Part shown: in pieces, positions 8,447 to 16,710 of the stretch
How positions within the stretch are numbered: position 1 is the first letter of the stretch
Layout of the letters: each line of letters begins with the position of its first letter
NCBI GenBank assembly: GCA_964540815.1
Contig: CAZIOH010000001.1
Span: 1 to 64,000 of the forward strand
Origin: CAZIOH01 sp964540815
GTDB lineage: Bacteria > Myxococcota_A > Polyangia > Fen-1088
Direction: 5' to 3'
DNA: 64,000 nt
Notes under the pieces: generated by a model
Seen by the model: the letters and a program-made list of their open reading frames with translations, nothing else
Told to the model about the DNA's origin: nothing
Database searches by the model: none
Position numbers and translations under genes: made by a program

Positions 8447-9589
8447 GTGACTGCTGCCTCCCGTGACCCCGCCGCCAGTTCGTCGTTCGACCGAGGGGGC
8501 GAGCCGGCGGCCGATGCGGCCGACGGCGCCCAGGTCCGCCGCGCATCCGACATCGTCTATCTCCTCGGCGCCCTGCTGTACCCGGCCTGGCACTGGGTGT
8601 TCCGCGCCGTGGCCCCGGCCTCGCAGGATCCCCTGGCGGAACGGCTGGCGGTCGGTCTCCTGATCCTGGCGGCGGTGGCGGCGGCGCGCACGGAGATCGG
8701 CCGCCGGCACAGCGCCACTCTCGATGTGGTCCTCATGCTCCTCGTGACGGGGCACTACCTTTCCCTGCTGTGGAGGAACCAGTTCTCCCCGCCCTATCTG
8801 GTGGGCCTGATGGTGGTGATCGCCTCCGTCGGGGTCGTCGTCACCGAAGTCTGGGCCGGCCTGGTCTATGCTGGGCTGAGCCTCGGCAGCGTCGTCCTGC
8901 TTGGCCTGCTCTCGCCCGTGCCCTTCCCCGAGCGGCTCGAGTATCTCCTCGCGACGACCACCGTCCTCGGCGCGGTGGTGGTGGGCGTCTACAGGGCGGC
9001 GGCAGCCCGGCGCGCCGCCATCGCCCACATCGCGCGAGGTCGGGCCCTGCTCGAGGCGCTGGTGCAGGCCGTCCCGGACCCGATCTTCGTGCGAACACGG
9101 GATATGAGCCTGCTGTTCGCGAACGAGGCGGGCAGGCGACTCGAGACCGCCACCGGGTACGATCTGAGCCCGGTGGTCGGGCAGGAGCTGGCGGCCATCG
9201 CCGTGGCCCGAACGCTCGAGGAAGATGTCGAGGTCCACACGAGCTCCGGCCTGCGCACCATGTCGGTCAAGACGGCCGTTGCGGGCGCCCCCGGGGGTCC
9301 CGCGATGCTGGTCACCGTGGTGCGGGACGTGACCGAGCGGCGCCTGATGGCCGAGGCGCTCGGCCGCCGCGTGCGGGAGCTCGAGGAGACTCGCGAGCGC
9401 CTGAGGCAGCTGCAGCTCATGCTGCCGATATGCATGCACTGTAGCAACATCCGCGTGAGCGACGGGCAATGGGAGACCCTGGAGCTCTACGTCTCGAAGA
9501 CCTCGCACACGACCTTCACCCACACCCTGTGCAAGACCTGCCTCGATCGGCACTATCCCGCGGTGGAGGGCCTCGAGAACCAGGAGTGA
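8447..9589 (+). CDS. Membrane PAS-type sensor with C-terminal CxxC motifs
   Basis: The 380-residue protein begins at a GTG with AGGAGG 8 bases upstream. Roughly six hydrophobic helices (about 35-185) anchor it. A PAS domain follows (about 195-300: ALVQAVPDPIFVRTRDMSLLFANEAG ending in VTVVRDVTERR), then a short coiled coil, then a distinctive tail LPICMHCSNIR...CKTCLDRHYP with two Cys-x-x-Cys pairs. That tail resembles a motif found at the C-terminus of many PAS, GAF and receiver proteins and probably binds zinc or a redox group. No kinase or cyclase domain is present, so output must be through a partner. Confidence 0.82.
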   Translation: MTAASRDPAASSSFDRGGEPAADAADGAQVRRASDIVYLLGALLYPAWHWVFRAVAPASQDPLAERLAVGLLILAAVAAARTEIGRRHSATLDVVLMLLVTGHYLSLLWRNQFSPPYLVGLMVVIASVGVVVTEVWAGLVYAGLSLGSVVLLGLLSPVPFPERLEYLLATTTVLGAVVVGVYRAAAARRAAIAHIARGRALLEALVQAVPDPIFVRTRDMSLLFANEAGRRLETATGYDLSPVVGQELAAIAVARTLEEDVEVHTSSGLRTMSVKTAVAGAPGGPAMLVTVVRDVTERRLMAEALGRRVRELEETRERLRQLQLMLPICMHCSNIRVSDGQWETLELYVSKTSHTTFTHTLCKTCLDRHYPAVEGLENQE

Positions 9590-9592
9590 CGG

Positions 9593-9606
9593 GCGGCGCG
9601 CGCCGC
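9593..9606. terminator. GC palindrome between convergent genes
   Basis: A perfect 14-bp palindrome (GCGGCGCGCGCCGC) lies in the 25-bp gap between the sensor gene and the convergent lipoprotein gene. Its place suggests a shared bidirectional terminator, though there is no T-run. Confidence 0.35.
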
Positions 9607-9614
9607 GCCGCGGC

Positions 9615-10688
9615 TCATGGCTGGCAGAGGGAGCTCGGCAGGCAGGTCTTGCCGGCGGGGCAGTCCGCGGCGGTGTTGCACGAGGTATAGCCCGGGATGA
9701 GCACGTCGCGCACGACGGTGGAGATCACCTGCAGGGTGACCACGCCGGGCGCGATGGCCGCGCTGCCGGTCGAGACGCGGCTGAGGGAGATCCGCGGGTA
9801 GCCCGCCACGCCGAGGTTGATGAGCTCCGTGATGAGGTTCGCCCCGATGTCGAGGGTCCCGGTGTCGGCCACGTCGCAGGTGATCATTCCCGTGCTGCCG
9901 CCGTGGTGCGAGATGTCGAGCTTGACCTGCAGGCGGGCCACGTCCGGCTGTGCCGGCGCCTGCCAGACCACGGTGGCTGCGGAGTTCTTCTGGAGGGTGA
10001 GGACTCCCTCGGACGACAGCGGCGCCACCGCCCGGGCGTGGAGCGCGAAGGGCCCGTACAGCCCGGAGGCCACGCTGACCCCGACGTCCATCCCCTCGGC
10101 GGCGGGTGGAAACGGAAGCGTCAGATCCACCGGGAGCTGGTAGGCGTTCAGGATTGGCGTGACCGTGAAGGCGCTCGCTCCGAGCCCGGTGACCTGGATC
10201 GGACCGAGGCTCTGCGTGGTCGGCTGACCGGCGCACTGCCCGTCCTCCACGCAGACCGCGCCTCCCGCACAGGCGGGGCTACAGAACGGCGCCCTCGGTT
10301 TCGACAGCGTGCAGCCCCCGGCGGTATCGATGGGATCCCACACGATCGCCGAAGGGGTGGGACCGTCCGAGACCGCGCCTTGCAAGCTGGTGCGCGCGGG
10401 ATCCGTCGCGGTCGCGCGCACCAGCTCGACGATGAAGCTCCCGACCGTGGGCGCGCCCGCGTCGGTGACTGCCGCCCGGTCGGGGACACCGCCGTCAGGG
10501 GTGGCCGCCACCTCGGTGGAGGCGGCGTCGAGTGGGCGCACCGACGTGGTCGACGAGCAGGCCGTGACCGCGAGGCCCAAGATCGCAAGCAACGTCGGAA
10601 GCAATGCCAGCAGAGCCGCGCAGAGGCCGACCGGGGACTCGGGGTGAATCTCTCGCGAGATGGATCTCGAGCGCGAGGGCCGCCGCAT
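9615..10688 (-). CDS. Secreted lipoprotein with Cys-rich dickkopf-like motifs
   Basis: The 357-residue protein has a lipoprotein signal (LLALLPTLLAILGLAVTACSS, about 24-45), an Asp/Ala-rich linker, and two short cysteine motifs of the type seen in many myxobacterial surface proteins: CSPACAGGAVCVEDGQCAG and, at the very end, CNTAADCPAGKTCLPSSLCQP. The middle looks beta-rich. The start ATG overlaps the TGA of the upstream gene by one base (TGATG), a strong sign of coupled translation. A longer reading frame extends upstream to 11867 but is only antisense-like read-through of the neighbouring gene. Function unknown; likely cell surface. Confidence 0.75.
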   Translation of the reverse strand: MRRPSRSRSISREIHPESPVGLCAALLALLPTLLAILGLAVTACSSTTSVRPLDAASTEVAATPDGGVPDRAAVTDAGAPTVGSFIVELVRATATDPARTSLQGAVSDGPTPSAIVWDPIDTAGGCTLSKPRAPFCSPACAGGAVCVEDGQCAGQPTTQSLGPIQVTGLGASAFTVTPILNAYQLPVDLTLPFPPAAEGMDVGVSVASGLYGPFALHARAVAPLSSEGVLTLQKNSAATVVWQAPAQPDVARLQVKLDISHHGGSTGMITCDVADTGTLDIGANLITELINLGVAGYPRISLSRVSTGSAAIAPGVVTLQVISTVVRDVLIPGYTSCNTAADCPAGKTCLPSSLCQP

Positions 10689-11809
10689 CAGGGAACCATG
10701 GCGAAGCAATAGATGCCCCCGTAGCCGCCACCCGACCCCACGAACGGCATCGTGGGATCGCTGGCGCCATTTTCCTGCACGGCGACCCCGGCCCCACAGC
10801 CACCTTCGTCCTGGCCCGAGATCCAGTTGGTCCGGTTCATCACCGACCACGAGAAGCCGATGCGTGGCCGTCCGGTCATGGCGTTGTCCATCGAGCTCGT
10901 GGTCCAGTCGAGGCAGGTCGACTTCACGTTCACCGTGTAGAGCCGCCCCTGGGCGTCCGAGCCCGTGAGGACATGGTGATTGTCGGCCACCGGCTGGGTC
11001 GGATCGGGGCGGTGGTTGGGGGTGCCGCTCTCGTTGGGGAGATCCTCCTTGATGGCGGGGTCGGCCCCGTTCGGGCGGTTTTGCAAGAGGTCGGTCAGCG
11101 TCATGGCCAGCAGTCGACCCAGGCGATCGTACCAGGGCCCCTTGCCGATCCGATCGGCGGCGTTGATGGGGGCTCCGGCGGGGCCCTGGGCGACGCTGAG
11201 GAATGCGTGCCATTGCTTGGCGCCCGCGCCGGGCATCGACGACTCCGCGATCTCGGTGCAGATCTTGTCGGCCCCCGACAGGCCATCGGCCTGTCCGTAG
11301 CGCAGATCGCCGCCGAAGCCATTCTGGCTCTTGGACAGGGTCCGCATGGCGGTCAGGCTGGTGACGAAGAAGCTGAACTTGGGCAGGTTGGTGGTGGGCG
11401 CGCCCCCGGCGCCGCCGCTGCCCGAGGCGCCCGCGGCGCCGGCCGCGGCCCCGCTCCCCGAGCGCCCGGCGGTCGCCGCGAGCCCGCCGCTGCCGGTTCC
11501 GCCGCCGGATGCCGGGGCCGGACCCCCGGCGCCGCCGGTCCCTGGCGGGACCACGACCGGAGCGCCGCCGGTCCCAGCTCCGGCCAGAGCGCCCCCAGTC
11601 CCCGAGGCCGCGGGCGCTCCCCCGGTCGCGCCGCTCTGACCGGCGTGGCCGCCCCCATCGGCTCCCCCCGTGGAGACGGCGCCTCCTGGCCCGGACGACC
11701 CCGACGAGCACGCCCCGACCCACGTGAGCCCACCGACGAGACCGCCGAGCACGAGCGCGGCGCACGGGACGAACGTCGATGCGATCGATTGGCTCTTCAA
11801 GCTCGGCAA
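10688..11809 (-). CDS. Gly/Ala-rich lipoprotein with DUF1554-like C-terminal domain
   Basis: The start is a TTG preceded by AGGAGG at 8-base spacing, giving 373 residues. A signal peptide and lipobox (VLGGLVGGLTWVGACSS) lead into about 100 residues of Gly/Ala/Thr/Pro-rich linker. A globular domain follows, running from FFVTSLTAMRTLSKSQNGFGGDL through GLSGADKICTEIAESS, WHAFLSV and TGSDAQGRLY to CFAMVP. The pattern FVTS...GLSGAD..C...A....WHAFLS resembles the DUF1554 / lectin-like fold of bacterial surface lipoproteins. It is coupled to the next lipoprotein gene by TGATG. Probable outer-surface adhesin or binding protein, by inference. Confidence 0.75.
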   Translation of the reverse strand: MPSLKSQSIASTFVPCAALVLGGLVGGLTWVGACSSGSSGPGGAVSTGGADGGGHAGQSGATGGAPAASGTGGALAGAGTGGAPVVVPPGTGGAGGPAPASGGGTGSGGLAATAGRSGSGAAAGAAGASGSGGAGGAPTTNLPKFSFFVTSLTAMRTLSKSQNGFGGDLRYGQADGLSGADKICTEIAESSMPGAGAKQWHAFLSVAQGPAGAPINAADRIGKGPWYDRLGRLLAMTLTDLLQNRPNGADPAIKEDLPNESGTPNHRPDPTQPVADNHHVLTGSDAQGRLYTVNVKSTCLDWTTSSMDNAMTGRPRIGFSWSVMNRTNWISGQDEGGCGAGVAVQENGASDPTMPFVGSGGGYGGIYCFAMVP

Positions 11810-12180
11810 GGCTCCTGCCTCCTGGCGATGTGGGGGTGGATCTCCGCGGTGGGCGGCGGAGGTGCATGCGATGCGGCGGTGCACGGCCCGGACGGTCTCG
11901 AGTGACGGTTCGCTGACTTTATCGTCACGCCGAGGCAACTGACAGTAGCCTGGCGGAAGACGGCAGTCCATGCACCGGGGCAGATGGCCAGGGGCGAGGC
12001 CCCAGGGCGGGCCTGGTTCCCCTCCCGCTCAGGCCCACGCGCGGAGCCTGTCTCGGCGCGTCGCTCGACGCCATGGTCCCGAGGGGGCCGGCTTTGGCTT
12101 GCCGGGCGCCCTGCGGCAGCGCCCTTCCCCGTCGTCCCAGGTTGTGGCTCAATTCGAGGTTCGTCGGACGAGACATCGCC
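11810..12180. other. 371-bp divergent intergenic region
   Basis: This separates the minus-strand lipoprotein pair from the plus-strand GNAT gene and must hold both promoters. The only AT-richer stretch is around 11928-11950 (CTTTATCGTCACG). No clear -35/-10 pair, dyad or RNA could be defined; frames through it look like out-of-frame noise. Confidence 0.4.
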
Positions 12181-12732
12181 GTGGAGATCGAAATTCGTCA
12201 AGCCAACCTGGCTGAGATCACCGGCCTCATGGACCTAGTGAGGGCGTGCATCGTGAACATGCAATCACAGGGCATCGACCAGTGGGACGACCTCTACCCC
12301 GACCGTGGAACCATCCAGCGTGACGTCGATGAGGGCGCCGTTTTCATCGCTCGGATGGCTGGAGTCATTGCAGGGATGGCAACCTTGAACGAACGTCAGG
12401 ATCCAGAGTACACGGCTGTCCCCTGGCAGTTCTTCGGCCGGCCGGCGGTGATTCATCGCCTCATGGTGGCGCCGGCGGCTGAAGGGAAGGGCGTCGCCCG
12501 TGCCTTGATGCGCCTCCTGGAAACGCGTGGCGCAAGCGCCGGTCACACCTGCATTCGCCTCGACGTCTTCGTGCAGAATCCCAGAGCCGTCCGGTTCTAC
12601 GAACGTTCCTCGTACCGCCGTGCGGGGCTGGTGCGGTTTCGAAAGGGCGATTTCTTTTGTTACGAGAAGAAGATTCTCGAGAATGCCGACTCACGAGATC
12701 TTGCAGCGGCCGCGGCTTTGCGCACCCCCTGA
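12181..12732 (+). CDS. GNAT-family N-acetyltransferase
   Basis: The 183-residue cytoplasmic protein shows the GNAT fold: an N-terminal IRQANLAEITGLMDLVRACI, the central strand ending in VIHRLMVAPAAEGKGVARALM (the acetyl-CoA pyrophosphate loop, normally Q/R-x-x-G-x-G/A), then LDVFVQNPRAVRFYERSSYRRAG. It probably transfers an acetyl group from acetyl-CoA to an amine; the substrate cannot be predicted. GTG at 12181 is preferred because upstream residues are unlike the family. It is monocistronic, convergent with the PIN/Phd pair. Confidence 0.82.
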   Translation: MEIEIRQANLAEITGLMDLVRACIVNMQSQGIDQWDDLYPDRGTIQRDVDEGAVFIARMAGVIAGMATLNERQDPEYTAVPWQFFGRPAVIHRLMVAPAAEGKGVARALMRLLETRGASAGHTCIRLDVFVQNPRAVRFYERSSYRRAGLVRFRKGDFFCYEKKILENADSRDLAAAAALRTP

Positions 12733-12760
12733 ACCTCGGACGGCTCGCGCCTGGCGGAGA

Positions 12761-13201
12761 TCAGCCAGGGTCGAGCAGAGCCTCGATCCGAAAGCCCTCT
12801 CTTTCGGCGGCCTCCCGCAATCGGTCGTCGAGGGTGACGACCGTCAGGGTCGATGGCCTCCGCTCGGCGACCATGGAGGCAGCTGCCAGTTGCAGCGCAT
12901 CGGCGGCGCGCAGCGGATGAACCCGCAGGAGCCGTCGAGCGGATTCGCGGATCTCGTCGGTCGGATCGACCTGCATCCAGCTGGGGGCGAGCGCGTCGAG
13001 ACGTGAGAAGGATTCAACCGCATCGCGGGTACGCAAGGCCCCATCCCGCTGCAACCTGGTGATCGCCGACGCACATTCGACCGGCGTACCCCACCAGACG
13101 GCGACCTCAGTGTCCCGGCCGTAGAGGGCTTGCACCGCACGCGTATGTCGCTCTTCGAAGACGAGCAACGGCACCAACGCCGAGCTGTCCCAGAACTTCA
13201 T
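12761..13201 (-). CDS. PIN-domain toxin (VapC-like ribonuclease)
   Basis: The 146-residue intact PIN protein begins MKFWDSSALVPLL, with the first metal-binding Asp at residue 5, then a conserved Glu in VECASAITRL, Asp in RAADALQLAAA and Asp in VVTLDDRLREAA. These acidic residues bind Mg/Mn and cleave RNA in the family. Its ATG overlaps the upstream antitoxin stop by 4 bp (ATGA), the usual antitoxin-first arrangement. In contrast to the broken PIN gene at 3.6-4.0 kb this one looks functional. Confidence 0.88.
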   Translation of the reverse strand: MKFWDSSALVPLLVFEERHTRAVQALYGRDTEVAVWWGTPVECASAITRLQRDGALRTRDAVESFSRLDALAPSWMQVDPTDEIRESARRLLRVHPLRAADALQLAAASMVAERRPSTLTVVTLDDRLREAAEREGFRIEALLDPG

Positions 13202-13500
13202 CTTCCCTCTCGGCGCTCGTCGATCAACGCGCCACTGGCCGTCGCTCCCTCGGTCGGCCTCGGCGGCGACGTGGTCAGCAGGCGCTTCGGCACCGCCGCG
13301 ACAGAAGGCTGGAGGACACCTTGGCGCAGGAGGCGCGCCGCCCGGCCTTCGACCTCGCGCCCAAGTCCGGCGACCGCGACGGACTCCAGCCGCGCCACCG
13401 GCACCCCCCGGTCCTCGATGATCACCGACTCGCCCTGGCGCACGCGCTCGATCAACGCACTCAGGCCGTTCTTGGCGGCGGTGATGCTGATCCGCTTCAT
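13198..13500 (-). CDS. Phd/YefM-family antitoxin
   Basis: This 100-residue protein starts MKRISITAAKNGLSALIERVRQGESVIIEDRGVPVARLE. That is the Phd/YefM DNA-binding fold in which the first 50 residues dimerise and bind the operator, and the rest (Arg/Ala/Pro-rich) should thread into the toxin. It neutralises the downstream PIN toxin and probably represses the operon. Start at ATG 13500; a longer frame reaches 13692 but would place non-family residues before the conserved MKRIS. Confidence 0.87.
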   Translation of the reverse strand: MKRISITAAKNGLSALIERVRQGESVIIEDRGVPVARLESVAVAGLGREVEGRAARLLRQGVLQPSVAAVPKRLLTTSPPRPTEGATASGALIDERREGR

Positions 13501-13607
13501 GTGAGCTATTCTAGGCTGATCGCACTGGCTATTCAAGCCATCCAGGCGCTCTGGCGCGCGCTCGAGCAGCCGTTCATCGGAGAGGGAGAGAAGGTAGGCT
13601 GCTCGAC

Positions 13608-14219
13608 ATGACCACGAGCTACCTGTTCGCTCCCGAACGTCACGAGGCGGATGGCCTCGTCTTGCGATCGTACGAGGTCGGCGACGGTCCACGCCTCTCG
13701 GAGGCCGTCAACGAATCTTACGACCACCTTCGACCATGGATGCCGTGGGCAACACCCCATCAGTCGCTCGAAGACTCCGAGCGGCGGGTCCGGGAATTCC
13801 GCGGGCGCTATCTCCTCGCGGAGGACTTCGCCATCGCCATCTTCTCTCCGGACGAGCGGCGGCTCCTCGGCGCCGCCGGCTTCCATCTGCGCGAGGGGCC
13901 CATCTCCACCGGTTGCGCCGAGATGGGCATGTTCATTCGCCAGAGCGAGGCGGGCCGCGGCCTCGGGACCAAGGTCCTGACGAGCCTCGTCGACTGGGGG
14001 TTCACCGCCTGGCCGTGGCTTCGTCTCGCCTGGCGCTGCGATCTACGCAACCTCGGCTCGGTGCGGGTCGCGCAGAAGAGCGGGCTCCGCCACGAGGGGA
14101 TACTTCGTGGCCAGCCGGCTCACGTCGGCGAGGGCCGACGCGACACCACCTGCTATGCGCTGACCCGGGCGGACTGGCTCGACCAAGGTCGCGCGAGTGT
14201 CACGCTCGTGAGGGGTTGA
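13608..14219 (+). CDS. RimJ/RimL-type GNAT acetyltransferase
   Basis: The 203-residue protein has the features of ribosomal-protein-type acetyltransferases: LVLRSYEVGDGPRLSEAVNESYDHLRPWMPWA near the N-terminus, GAAGFHL, EMGMFIRQSEAGRGLGTKVLTSLVDWGF (acetyl-CoA loop around 110-120), and the closing RCDLRNLGSVRVAQKSGLRHEGILRG. It likely acetylates an amino group of a protein or small molecule; the target is unknown. It diverges from the Phd antitoxin gene over 107 bp and is convergent with the TolC-like gene. Confidence 0.87.
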   Translation: MTTSYLFAPERHEADGLVLRSYEVGDGPRLSEAVNESYDHLRPWMPWATPHQSLEDSERRVREFRGRYLLAEDFAIAIFSPDERRLLGAAGFHLREGPISTGCAEMGMFIRQSEAGRGLGTKVLTSLVDWGFTAWPWLRLAWRCDLRNLGSVRVAQKSGLRHEGILRGQPAHVGEGRRDTTCYALTRADWLDQGRASVTLVRG

Positions 14220-14252
14220 ACGGGAGCGAGCTCGGCTTTCATCCGTAGAGAT

Positions 14253-14267
14253 GGGCCGCCACGGCCC
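14253..14267. terminator. Hairpin between convergent GNAT and TolC-like genes
   Basis: GGGCCG and CGGCCC pair around a CCA loop in the 56-bp gap between two convergent stop codons. It is a plausible shared terminator without a T-run. Confidence 0.35.
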
Positions 14268-14275
14268 GCCGGCGT

Positions 14276-15649
14276 TCAGGGTGGCGCGGCCGCTGCGTTC
14301 GGCGACGGGGACAGGCGGCGGCCGACCGTGCGATCGAGGTCGATCCAGGCGCGGTAGCAGGCGAGGCGCAGGTCGATGTAAGTGCTGCGGCTGCGCAGGA
14401 TGAGATCCTCGGCGGTGGTGAGCGCGACGATGTCGATTTGCCCACCCGCGACCGCCTTGGCGAGCAGCCGCTGCTGGGTCTCGAGGCCGGGGAGGACCTC
14501 GTCCACGTAGCGACGGAGCGCCTGGCCGCGAAGCGCGATCTCCTCGCGCGCGCTCGCCAGGTCGCGGCGGACGCCGCCCACCAGCTTGCCGAAGGACTCG
14601 CGCTCCTGGTCGCGCGTGGCCTCGGCGATCTGGATGGGGCCGTCGTTGAGGTTGAAGATCGGCACCGAGAGCTCGATGCCCGCCGAGAAGTCGTTGGGGT
14701 GCACGTCCGAGCCGTCCGCCCGGTAGCGCGGCACCGCCGTGAAGCGGAACCAGGGCCAGCGGCGGGCGCGCTCGAGCCGCACGGTCTCCTCGCGCTGGCG
14801 ATAGCGGCGCTCCTCGGCCGCCAGCGCGGGGCGGGCCGTCAGGGTCTCCTCGACCAGCGCGTCGAGGGCCGGCGGCGGTCGCGCGTCGTCGAACAGGTCG
14901 CCGGTGACGGCGTGGGCGGGGGTGGTTCCGAGGAGCTGCCCGAGCGCCGCGGCGGCGGCGATCTCCTGCGCCGCCAGATCGTCGCGCTCGCGCTCCACCT
15001 GCGCCACGGCCAGCGCCGCGACCCCCAGATCGAGGCGCGTCGAGGCGCCGCCCGCCACGCGCGTGCGCAGCAGCTCCACGATCTGCCGGCGCGCCCCCAC
15101 CTCTCGGTCGACGAGCGCGCGCTTCTCCGCGATGCCGAGCAGCGAGGCGTGCGCAGCCCGCACCGCGGCGGCGACCTGCCATGCGGCCTCGGCGAGCTCG
15201 GCGTCGACCGCTTCGGCCCCGGCGCGGGCGGCCGCGCGCCGGGCGGCGTACACGGCGGGCTGGGGCGGCTCCCACCCGAGGGAGAGCGCCCAGGCCCGCT
15301 GGGCGCTCCAGTCCTCGAGGTGAATAATGTCGAAGGCCACGGTGGGGTTGGCGAGGGCCCCTGCCGCCACGACCTCTCCCTCGGCGATGCCCCGCTGATG
15401 GCGCAGCATCCGCAGGTCCGGGTTCGAACGGAGGGCGACCACCACGGCCACGTCCTCGGTCAGCGCCGCCGGCGGGGTCAGGCTCGGCCGCGCCCCTGGC
15501 GATCCCGGGTTGTTGTCCCCGGGGCCGGGCGCCGCGAGCTCGCGCATGACCGTCCGCGCGTCGAGGGCTCGGGGCTGGTAGCAGGCAGACGGGGCCAGCG
15601 CCGCCGCCACGAGCAACGGCCAGGCGCCACCCGCTGGTCCGCGCGCCAT
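14276..15649 (-). CDS. TolC-like outer-membrane efflux lipoprotein
   Basis: The 457-residue product has a lipoprotein-type signal (LLVAAALAPSACYQ) and two long helical repeats typical of outer-membrane efflux proteins: ALRSNPDLRMLRHQRGIAEGEVVAAGALANPTVAF in the first half, and GIELSVPIFNLNDGPIQIAEATRDQERE with a following coiled coil in the second. This is the pattern of the TolC/OprM/CusC family, which forms trimeric ducts. The ATG overlaps the preceding TGA by one base. It is the last gene of the six-gene operon and presumably the outer-membrane exit partner of the HlyD-like adaptor. No inner-membrane pump gene accompanies it. Confidence 0.88.
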   Translation of the reverse strand: MARGPAGGAWPLLVAAALAPSACYQPRALDARTVMRELAAPGPGDNNPGSPGARPSLTPPAALTEDVAVVVALRSNPDLRMLRHQRGIAEGEVVAAGALANPTVAFDIIHLEDWSAQRAWALSLGWEPPQPAVYAARRAAARAGAEAVDAELAEAAWQVAAAVRAAHASLLGIAEKRALVDREVGARRQIVELLRTRVAGGASTRLDLGVAALAVAQVERERDDLAAQEIAAAAALGQLLGTTPAHAVTGDLFDDARPPPALDALVEETLTARPALAAEERRYRQREETVRLERARRWPWFRFTAVPRYRADGSDVHPNDFSAGIELSVPIFNLNDGPIQIAEATRDQERESFGKLVGGVRRDLASAREEIALRGQALRRYVDEVLPGLETQQRLLAKAVAGGQIDIVALTTAEDLILRSRSTYIDLRLACYRAWIDLDRTVGRRLSPSPNAAAAPP

Positions 15650-16710
15650 CACTTCCGCTTCCCTCCCGGCAAGGGCGCGGCCGCGCCCGCGGGCAAGGGC
15701 CACCGCGTCCAGCGGGGCGGGTCCCGGTTGGCATCGAAGACGATCACGAGCTCCCGCCCGGTGTCGGACAGGGTCACCCCCTCGGGGTGAAGCCCCATCC
15801 ACTGGTGAACGAAGGTCACGACGCCGGTCTCCGGCTGGAACCAGTAGAGCGACCCACCATCGTCCTTGGCGCGGCCCTTGGGTGAGTTGCCGAGGACCGC
15901 CATCCGGCCGTCGGGGAGGCTGGTGAGGTCGGCGATGCCCTCGGGGATCCCGTGGGCAGCCCCGTGCAGCGCCAGCTCGTACTGGCGGGTCAGCGCACCG
16001 GGGGGCACGCGGCCGGCGCGCAACGCCTCGACCGGGGCGGCGAGCCGCAGGACCACGGCCCCGTCGCGGGTCGTGAGCGGCGCCTTGAGACCGATGAGCA
16101 GCGCTCCCTGCCGATAGGTCACTGCCTCGATGTCGAGCCCGCCATCCACGGGCAGGCCCGCCAGCGCGAGGAGCGCGCCCCGGCCGTCGCCCTCGCCGTC
16201 GCCGTCGCCGTCGCTCGTCAGATCCACGCGGCCGAGGACCCGCAGCGCGCGCCCCTCGAGGGCGAGCAGGAGCAGCAGGTCACGCGCCTTGCGATCGAGC
16301 CCCCGCTTGGTCAGCGAGTGCGACGTGACGAGGAAGAAGAGCCCGTCGGGGCCGGCGCAGATCGACTCGGCGTCGTTGAGCGCCTCGAGGCCGACGAGCG
16401 GCACCGGCGCCTCGTCGAATGCGCCCGCGCGGCTCATGGCCAGCACCCAGGGCTGGTGGTGATCGTGGTGGCTGCCGGTGTCGTCGCTCACCACCAGGAA
16501 GCGGTCGAGCTTGGCGGCCCACACCACCCCGGAGGGCTCGAGCGTCTCCGAGCGCCGGGCCAGTGCCGGTGGCACCTGGATCAGCGAGACCGCGGGCACG
16601 GGCGCCGGCGCCGGCACGACTTCGGCCGTCGCGAACGCGGGAAGGGCGTGGAGCGCGGCGAGCCCGATCCCGAGCCCGAGCCGTTTGAGCCGGCGCTCAA
16701 AAGCGCACAT
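15649..16710 (-). CDS. Secreted DUF3616-like beta-propeller
   Basis: The 353-residue protein has a signal peptide (LGLGIGLAALHALPAFATA, about 10-30). The mature part reads like a propeller of the DUF3616 / SdiA-regulated / phytase-like class: EPSGVVWAAKLDRFLVVSDDTG, LNDAESICAGPDGLFFLVTSHS, DIEAVTYRQGALLIGL, GIADLTSLPDGRMAVLGNSPKG and LHPEGVTLSDTGRELVIVFD. Asp/Glu-rich blades could bind calcium, and a run of GDGDGEGDG supports that. Some relatives of this fold are phosphatases, which would fit the phosphate theme of the operon, but no active site is proven. Its start overlaps the HlyD-like gene by 14 bp. Confidence 0.7.
   Translation of the reverse strand: MCAFERRLKRLGLGIGLAALHALPAFATAEVVPAPAPVPAVSLIQVPPALARRSETLEPSGVVWAAKLDRFLVVSDDTGSHHDHHQPWVLAMSRAGAFDEAPVPLVGLEALNDAESICAGPDGLFFLVTSHSLTKRGLDRKARDLLLLLALEGRALRVLGRVDLTSDGDGDGEGDGRGALLALAGLPVDGGLDIEAVTYRQGALLIGLKAPLTTRDGAVVLRLAAPVEALRAGRVPPGALTRQYELALHGAAHGIPEGIADLTSLPDGRMAVLGNSPKGRAKDDGGSLYWFQPETGVVTFVHQWMGLHPEGVTLSDTGRELVIVFDANRDPPRWTRWPLPAGAAAPLPGGKRK

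Noticed and set aside
9615..11867. One 750-codon minus-strand gene
   Set aside because: The upstream two thirds overlap the DUF1554-like lipoprotein gene in another frame. The lipoprotein signal starting at 10688 and the TGATG junction show the true start.
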